Source of the DNA: an uncultured delta proteobacterium
GTDB taxonomy: Bacteria > RBG-13-61-14 > DRUE01
DNA: 10,031 nt
Assembly: GCA_903897985.1 (NCBI GenBank)
Contig: CAIUDS010000712.1
Coordinates: 1 to 10,031, forward strand
Direction of reading: 5' to 3'
Part shown: positions 6,655 to 10,031 of the stretch, piece after piece
Numbering within the stretch: position 1 is the first letter of the stretch
How the letters are laid out: every line of letters starts with the position of its first letter
Notes under the pieces: generated by a model
Seen by the model: only the letters and a program-made list of their open reading frames with translations
Databases searched by the model: none
Told to the model about the DNA's origin: nothing
Program-made: the position numbers and the translations under genes

Positions 6655-8339
6655 ATTTTATTGGATGCCCCGGACTTGAGCTCCAGCAGCTTCTTCATCA
6701 CCCCTCCCAGGTCCGCGCTTTTTTCGACTCCACCCATGGCGTTGTGCATAACGAGATAGAGCTCGAACAGCTCATCATAAACCGCGCGGGCCGAGGCATG
6801 AGGGCGGAAGATTTTGGACTGAAGCCGGCACATTCTGGATTGCGCGTCCTCCGCGCGGTCAAACCCGCCATGCTCTTTTCCCGCGACCACCGCGCCGAAA
6901 ATGGCGGCGCCAAGCGCGCAGGCTTGAGCAGAGGCCGCGAGCTTCATCGGCCTTCCGATCACATCCGCGTAGATCTGGAGGAGCAGATCGTTCTTCTCGG
7001 AAATGCCGCCGCAGCAGACCACCTCGTCCACCTTCTGGCCCGAGCTTTCGAGCCGTTCCACGATCACCCGCGCCCCGAACGCGGTGGCCTCGATCAAGGC
7101 GCGATAGATTTCGGCCGGGGTGGTGCGCAAACTCTGCCCGAGCAAAAGTCCGCTTAATTGCGCGTCCATCAACACCGAGCGGTTCCCGTTGTTCCAGTCC
7201 AGCGCCAGCAGGCCGGTCTCCCCCGGGCAAAGTTTCTTTGCTTTTTGGGTCAGATCGTCGTGGCCCATTCGGCCAAGTTCGAGGCAGTTCACGAACCAGT
7301 TGAACAAATCGCCGACCGCGCTCTGTCCGGCCTCGATCCCGATGAAACCGGGGATGATGGAATCCGGGACCACGCCCGGGATTCCCGGAATGCCCTTGAG
7401 GCCGGCGCTCGCGGGCGCGACCATCATGTCGCAGGTGGAGGTGCCGATGATTTTCACGAGTCGGCCGGGTTTGATCCCGCTCCCAACCCCGCCGCAATGC
7501 GCATCAAACGAGCCCACGGCCACCGGGAGGCCGGGCCTCAGCCCCATTGTTTTCGCCCATGATTCAACGAGCCTGCCTGCCGGTTGGTTTGCGGCGTGGG
7601 CGATATTGGGCAAGCGGTCGCGCAGCTCCGCGAGTTCGATGTCGAGCCGGGCGAGGAAATTGAACTCGGGGTAGCCGTCCCAATCGCGGTTGAACATGGC
7701 CTTGTGTCCCGCGGCGCAGATGTTGCGCTTGATGTCCGCGGCCTTGGTCACGCCGCAGAGCATGGCCGGGAGCCAGTCCGAGGCCTCGACCCAGGTGTAA
7801 GCGGCGCGGAAAACCGCGGGCGCCGCCCGCCGGCAATGGAGCGCCTTGGCCCAGAACCATTCCGAATAATAACGGCCGCCGTATTGTTCGAGATATTTCG
7901 GGCCATGCGCCTTGGCGGTCTCGATGATCTGCTCGGTCTCCGCGTAACTCGAGTGGTCCTTCCAGAGCCAGGCGAGCGCGTTCAGGTTTCCGGAGAAGTC
8001 CCGCAGGGACGCCAGAGGTTTGGCTGATTCGGTTATTGGCAAAGGCGTCGAGCCGGTGGTGTCTATGCCGATGCCGATGATGTTTTCGGGATGAAAGCCC
8101 CGGCGCTTTTTCGCCTTGCGCACCGCGGCGTGAACAGCCCGGGTCATGGCCGCGAGCCAGTCCTTGGGGTGCTGGCGCGCCACCAGGTGGTTCTTGCGGT
8201 CAAGGATGATCCCGTTCTTTCCGCTCGGATAGTTGGCGACCGCGTCCGCGATCTCCTCTCCGCTCCCGGTGTCAACCAGCAATGCCCTTGCCGAATTGGT
8301 CCCGAAATCCAGACCCAGCGCATAACTTTTCCCTTTCAT
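6651..8339 (-). CDS. araB: Ribulokinase-type FGGY carbohydrate kinase (AraB-like)
   Basis: Ribulokinase phosphorylates L-ribulose (and often other pentuloses) with ATP. The 562-aa length is normal for AraB. Motifs seen include GLDFGTNSARALLVD (9-23, phosphate 1), GIGIDTTGSTPLP (89-101), WLWKDHSS (125-131), GGRYYSEWFWAKALH (154-168), WVEASDWLPA (183-192) and GSFDAHCGGVGSG (276-288, Asp279 the probable base). Further on are IIGTSTCDMM (297-306), GIEAGQSAVGDLFNWFV (334-350), LDWNNGNR (380-387) and CGGISEKN (443-450). The start is supported by GGAGGGG (complement of 8345-8351), 5 nt upstream with a 7-nt gap from the GGAGG core. No araA or araD lies nearby, so an L-arabinose role is not proven. 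It heads an operon with the small gene and mazG and is read from a promoter at 8370-8398. Its identity as an AraB-family kinase is sure; the physiological substrate is not. Confidence 0.92.
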   Translation of the reverse strand: MKGKSYALGLDFGTNSARALLVDTGSGEEIADAVANYPSGKNGIILDRKNHLVARQHPKDWLAAMTRAVHAAVRKAKKRRGFHPENIIGIGIDTTGSTPLPITESAKPLASLRDFSGNLNALAWLWKDHSSYAETEQIIETAKAHGPKYLEQYGGRYYSEWFWAKALHCRRAAPAVFRAAYTWVEASDWLPAMLCGVTKAADIKRNICAAGHKAMFNRDWDGYPEFNFLARLDIELAELRDRLPNIAHAANQPAGRLVESWAKTMGLRPGLPVAVGSFDAHCGGVGSGIKPGRLVKIIGTSTCDMMVAPASAGLKGIPGIPGVVPDSIIPGFIGIEAGQSAVGDLFNWFVNCLELGRMGHDDLTQKAKKLCPGETGLLALDWNNGNRSVLMDAQLSGLLLGQSLRTTPAEIYRALIEATAFGARVIVERLESSGQKVDEVVCCGGISEKNDLLLQIYADVIGRPMKLAASAQACALGAAIFGAVVAGKEHGGFDRAEDAQSRMCRLQSKIFRPHASARAVYDELFELYLVMHNAMGGVEKSADLGGVMKKLLELKSGASNKI

Positions 8340-8369
8340 CCTAACCCCTCCGGGAAGTTGATGGCTAAA

Positions 8370-8398
8370 AATCTAGCAAATTTGGCTGGAATTGGCAA
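8370..8398 (-). promoter_or_regulatory. Sigma70-type promoter of the araB-like operon
   Basis: Reading the minus strand, a -35 TTGCCA (complement of 8393-8398, 5 of 6 matches) is followed by a 17-nt spacer and TAGATT (complement of 8370-8375), preceded by TGC as in an extended -10. Transcription would start near 8363, giving a short leader that carries the ribosome-binding site. The -10 resembles that of the HTH-ImmA gene promoter at 9150. Confidence 0.55.
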
Positions 8399-8403
8399 AA
8401 ATG

Positions 8404-8459
8404 CGGTGCACGGTGAACAGTAAACGGTTCACGGTACACGGCACTCGGTGCGCGGTTTG
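8404..8459 (+). repeat. Eight tandem degenerate 7-bp repeats (CGGTNNA)
   Basis: Eight units follow each other exactly in phase: CGGTGCA, CGGTGAA, CAGTAAA, CGGTTCA, CGGTACA, CGGCACT, CGGTGCG, CGGTTTG. No coding gene uses this stretch. It lies between the operon promoter and a second block of the same repeat in the opposite orientation. Confidence 0.75.
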
Positions 8460-8466
8460 AATTTCG

Positions 8467-8494
8467 TTTACCGTTGACCGTTTATCGTGAACCG
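8467..8494 (-). repeat. Inverted block of the 7-bp repeat
   Basis: Four in-phase units, TTTACCG, TTGACCG, TTTATCG and TGAACCG, are reverse complements of the CGGTNNA repeat. Together with the direct block they form an imperfect inverted repeat. The outermost match is exact for 8 bp: CGGTTCAC at 8425-8432 against GTGAACCG at 8487-8494. Confidence 0.7.
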
Positions 8495-8526
8495 CCGGTT
8501 CACACCGCGCCGGTGAACCATTCGGG
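8467..8526 (+). repeat. Structured ~60-bp intergenic repeat, copy 1
   Basis: This stretch matches 9050-9109 at a constant offset of 583 bp, with 46 of 60 positions identical by eye. The last 15 bases are identical (GGTGAACCATTCGGG), and the 25-base core has 2 mismatches. Within copy 1, GGTTCAC (8497-8503) pairs with GTGAACC (8513-8519), so it can form a hairpin. It precedes the orphan gene. Confidence 0.7.
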
Positions 8527-8545
8527 CACGGGTTAAAGCCGGGGG

Positions 8546-8574
8546 TTGACTTTGGAATTTTGCGCCCTTAAAAT
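8546..8574 (+). promoter_or_regulatory. Sigma70-type promoter of the orphan gene
   Basis: TTGACT (8546-8551, 5 of 6), a 17-nt spacer and TAAAAT (8569-8574, 5 of 6) make a good consensus pair. The expected transcription start, 7 nt after the -10, is at about 8581-8582, which is the ATG itself, so the mRNA should be leaderless or nearly so. This also argues that the upstream in-frame TTG at 8546 is the -35 box and not a start codon. Confidence 0.65.
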
Positions 8575-8581
8575 TCAGGAT

Positions 8582-8992
8582 ATGCGCAGAGTTGAACAGC
8601 AAGTGGTCAAATCCATCCAAGCGGCGGATTCAACGCGGGAATTGAAATGGCTCTGTTTGGACCTGGCCGAGTCGAAGTTCGAGGTCGAGAAGATGGCCGA
8701 GAAGGCTCGTCGCGCGCGCGTATCGCAGAGGCTGGGGTATCTGTCGGAGGTCACCGCGGTTGCCTGCCGGAATTCGTGCCCAGAGGCCGCGGCTCGGCTG
8801 GAGACGCTGGCAGGCCGTCTTTATCGGCCAAACTTCCAATGGCGGCATCTCGATCCGAATCTGCCGGTTTACGCCAAGAGGATCATCACCAGCAATGCGG
8901 TTAAAGGAATGAACCAGAAATGGCACATCTGGGGGACCCTGACTCCCGAAGAACTCGAGGATTGGCTAGCGCTATATCGGGTTGGGGACTGA
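8582..8992 (+). CDS. Orphan protein of unknown function flanked by repeats
   Basis: A 136-aa protein from the ATG at 8582. I do not recognise a family. It is a soluble, mixed-charge protein with probable helices at the N-terminus (about 1-60, rich in E, K and R), a middle segment with two nearby Cys (about 65-70) and a Pro/Trp-rich C-terminal region (RPNFQWRHLDPNLPVYAKR, then GMNQKWHIWGTLTPEELEDWLALYR). There is no signal or membrane segment. The start is favoured by the promoter position. The frame also opens from a TTG at 8546, but that base triplet is part of the -35. There is no ribosome-binding site, which fits a leaderless mRNA. The gene is enclosed by two copies of an intergenic repeat, next to an HTH-ImmA-type gene. 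It could be a cassette, a decayed mobile-element gene, or a lineage-specific protein. Confidence 0.6.
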   Translation: MRRVEQQVVKSIQAADSTRELKWLCLDLAESKFEVEKMAEKARRARVSQRLGYLSEVTAVACRNSCPEAAARLETLAGRLYRPNFQWRHLDPNLPVYAKRIITSNAVKGMNQKWHIWGTLTPEELEDWLALYRVGD

Positions 8993-9042
8993 AAATTTTG
9001 AAGCCCCGTAGGACCACATCACTTCAATAGGGCCGACTCTGG

Positions 9043-9077
9043 TTTTCCGTTCACCTTTGACCTTTTACCCTTCACCG
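9043..9077 (-). repeat. Second block of the 7-bp repeat
   Basis: Five in-phase units read on the + strand as TTTTCCG, TTCACCT, TTGACCT, TTTACCC and TTCACCG. They have the same orientation and phase as the 8467-8494 block and run directly into the second copy of the core repeat. Confidence 0.65.
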
Positions 9078-9109
9078 TATTCTCACGCCGCGCTGGTGAA
9101 CCATTCGGG
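9050..9109 (+). repeat. Structured ~60-bp intergenic repeat, copy 2
   Basis: This is the direct repeat of 8467-8526 (583 bp apart), ending with the identical GGTGAACCATTCGGG. It lies between the orphan gene and the HTH-ImmA gene. The direct-orientation CGGTNNA block seen before copy 1 is absent here. The hairpin arm of copy 1 at 8497-8503 is poorly conserved, so this copy folds less well. Confidence 0.7.
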
Positions 9110-9126
9110 TAAACAGCGCCGCCTTC

Positions 9127-9155
9127 TTGCTATGCTCGCCGGTTTTTGCTAAGAT
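9127..9155 (+). promoter_or_regulatory. Probable promoter of the HTH-ImmA gene
   Basis: TTGCTA (9127-9132), a 17-nt spacer and TAAGAT (9150-9155), preceded by TGC as in an extended -10. The TGC-TA(A)GATT pattern is also present at the araB-like promoter. Transcription would start near 9162, giving a leader of about 11 nt before the ATG at 9173. Confidence 0.45.
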
Positions 9156-9172
9156 TTAGATTGGGAAAAACA

Positions 9173-10031
9173 ATGGGAGGCAGATCCATAGAAGCGCTTA
9201 TCAAGCCGGACTTGCTCAAATGGGCGAGAGAAAGCATTGGCATGGACATTGAGCAGGTTTCACGGAAAATAAAGAAGGTTGATCCCAAAATGATCCAAAA
9301 TTGGGAATCAGGGTCAATTAGACCTTCGGTATCGGAAGCGGAAATGCTGGCGAAAGTATACAAAAGACCCCTGGCGGTCTTTTATTTGCCGAAACCACCT
9401 TCAGAGGCTCCGCTTCCGCAGGATTTTCGCACACTGCCGCTGGATAAGATAATCCCTTTTTCACGGGATACCCGATTAGCTATCAGAAAGGCGCGGAGAG
9501 TTCAGTCCTTGGTGAGAGAGTTAAACGACGAAATGGGGACCAAGGTCGAGCCCAAAATTCATAAGATAGATCTCACAGAGGATCCGGAAAAGAGTGCTGG
9601 ACGGATCAGAAATAATCTGGGCATTCAAATTGAAGATCAATTCGGTTGGCGAAATGAAACAGAAGCTTTATATCGCTGGCGCAGGAGGCTCGAACAAGAA
9701 AACATCCTGATTTTGCAGATCTCTATGCCTTTGCACGAAACCAGAGGATTCTCTCTATGGGACCGACTGTATCCGGTGGTGGTAATCAATACCAAAGATG
9801 CTGTTAGGGGAAGAATCTTTTCTCTTTTTCACGAGTATGCTCATTTGTTGATCAAGGTCAGCGGCATATGTGATATGAGGGAATTATTCAGGTCAAGCCA
9901 TCGGGATGTGGAAGTTTTCTGCAATCATTTTGCTGGAGCTCTGTTAGTGCCCAAAGAAGTCCTGCTCGTCCAGCCATCTGTGGAAAAAGGGCAATTTGAT
10001 GACGACAGCCTTACAGAACTATCTTTACTAT
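9173..10031 (+). CDS. HTH (XRE) plus ImmA/IrrE-family Zn metallopeptidase, 3' end cut by window
   Basis: The first 286 residues are visible; the frame is open to the window edge. Residues about 14-66 form a Cro/CI-type HTH with a WESGSIRPS element, followed by LAKVYKRPLAVFYLPKPP, the standard N-terminus of HTH-linked ImmA/IrrE (COG2856) proteins. The peptidase motif is HEYAH (220-224), with Glu247 in the DVEVFCNHFAG segment as probable third Zn ligand; ALLVP follows. These proteins cleave or regulate repressor-type partners in phages, ICEs and toxin-antitoxin-like modules. The ATG start is supported by context, with a weak GGGA 6 nt upstream; a TTG at 9161 is possible. GC is low (sampled lines 42-45% against 68% in the kinase), which suggests transfer. 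The C-terminus and downstream partner are not visible. Confidence 0.88.
   Translation, partial: MGGRSIEALIKPDLLKWARESIGMDIEQVSRKIKKVDPKMIQNWESGSIRPSVSEAEMLAKVYKRPLAVFYLPKPPSEAPLPQDFRTLPLDKIIPFSRDTRLAIRKARRVQSLVRELNDEMGTKVEPKIHKIDLTEDPEKSAGRIRNNLGIQIEDQFGWRNETEALYRWRRRLEQENILILQISMPLHETRGFSLWDRLYPVVVINTKDAVRGRIFSLFHEYAHLLIKVSGICDMRELFRSSHRDVEVFCNHFAGALLVPKEVLLVQPSVEKGQFDDDSLTELSLL

Noticed and set aside
8404..8526. CRISPR array
   Set aside because: The repeats are 7 bp with no spacers between them, and there are no cas genes.
8984..9007. Terminator after the orphan gene (GGGG...CCCC around AAAATTTT)
   Set aside because: The stem is short and bulged, with no T-run after it.
8488..9110. Integron attC sites flanking the orphan gene
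   Set aside because: The repeats lack the paired RYYYAAC/GTTRRRY core arrangement, and no integrase is visible. The cassette-like layout alone is not enough.

Overview
The window looks like chromosomal DNA from a Gram-negative, fairly GC-rich bacterium. The evidence is two secreted proteins with lipoprotein-like signal peptides, a SPOR (peptidoglycan-binding) domain, strong AGGAGG ribosome-binding sites and sigma70-type promoters. The exact lineage cannot be fixed from the sequence. The mix of genes and the divergent PurC would suit a deltaproteobacterial or Omnitrophota-like lineage, but that is a guess.

Layout. Positions 2-598 (+) hold the 3' part of a SAICAR synthetase (purC). Positions 700-1644 (+) encode a TPR-repeat, SPOR-domain probable lipoprotein followed by a good rho-independent terminator. 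Positions 1702-3063 (-) encode a fusion of a thioredoxin-like [2Fe-2S] ferredoxin domain to an O-methyltransferase. Positions 3299-5560 (+) encode a large secreted RCC1-repeat protein with 14 repeats, each carrying a Cys pair, which fits two seven-bladed propellers in tandem. Positions 8339 down to 5577 (-) form a three-gene operon: a ribulokinase-type FGGY kinase, a small unknown basic protein overlapping it by 4 nt, and mazG. A good promoter (8370-8398) and ribosome-binding site precede the kinase.

The right-hand end (about 8400-10031) is different in character. It begins with an array of degenerate 7-bp repeats in both orientations. A structured ~60-bp unit from this array recurs 583 bp later, and the two copies flank a short orphan gene (8582-8992) with its own promoter placed so that the mRNA should be leaderless. 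After the second copy comes a lower-GC gene, cut by the window edge, for an HTH plus ImmA/IrrE-type Zn-peptidase. This gene type is usual in mobile elements and toxin-antitoxin-like modules. This end reads as an accessory island or boundary.

The kinase, small protein and MazG are likely co-expressed. The purC, TPR, methyltransferase and RCC1 genes appear to be independent units. The best candidates for something undescribed are the repeat-flanked leaderless orphan gene next to the ImmA-type gene, the small protein between the sugar kinase and MazG, and the cysteine-paired double-propeller RCC1 protein.
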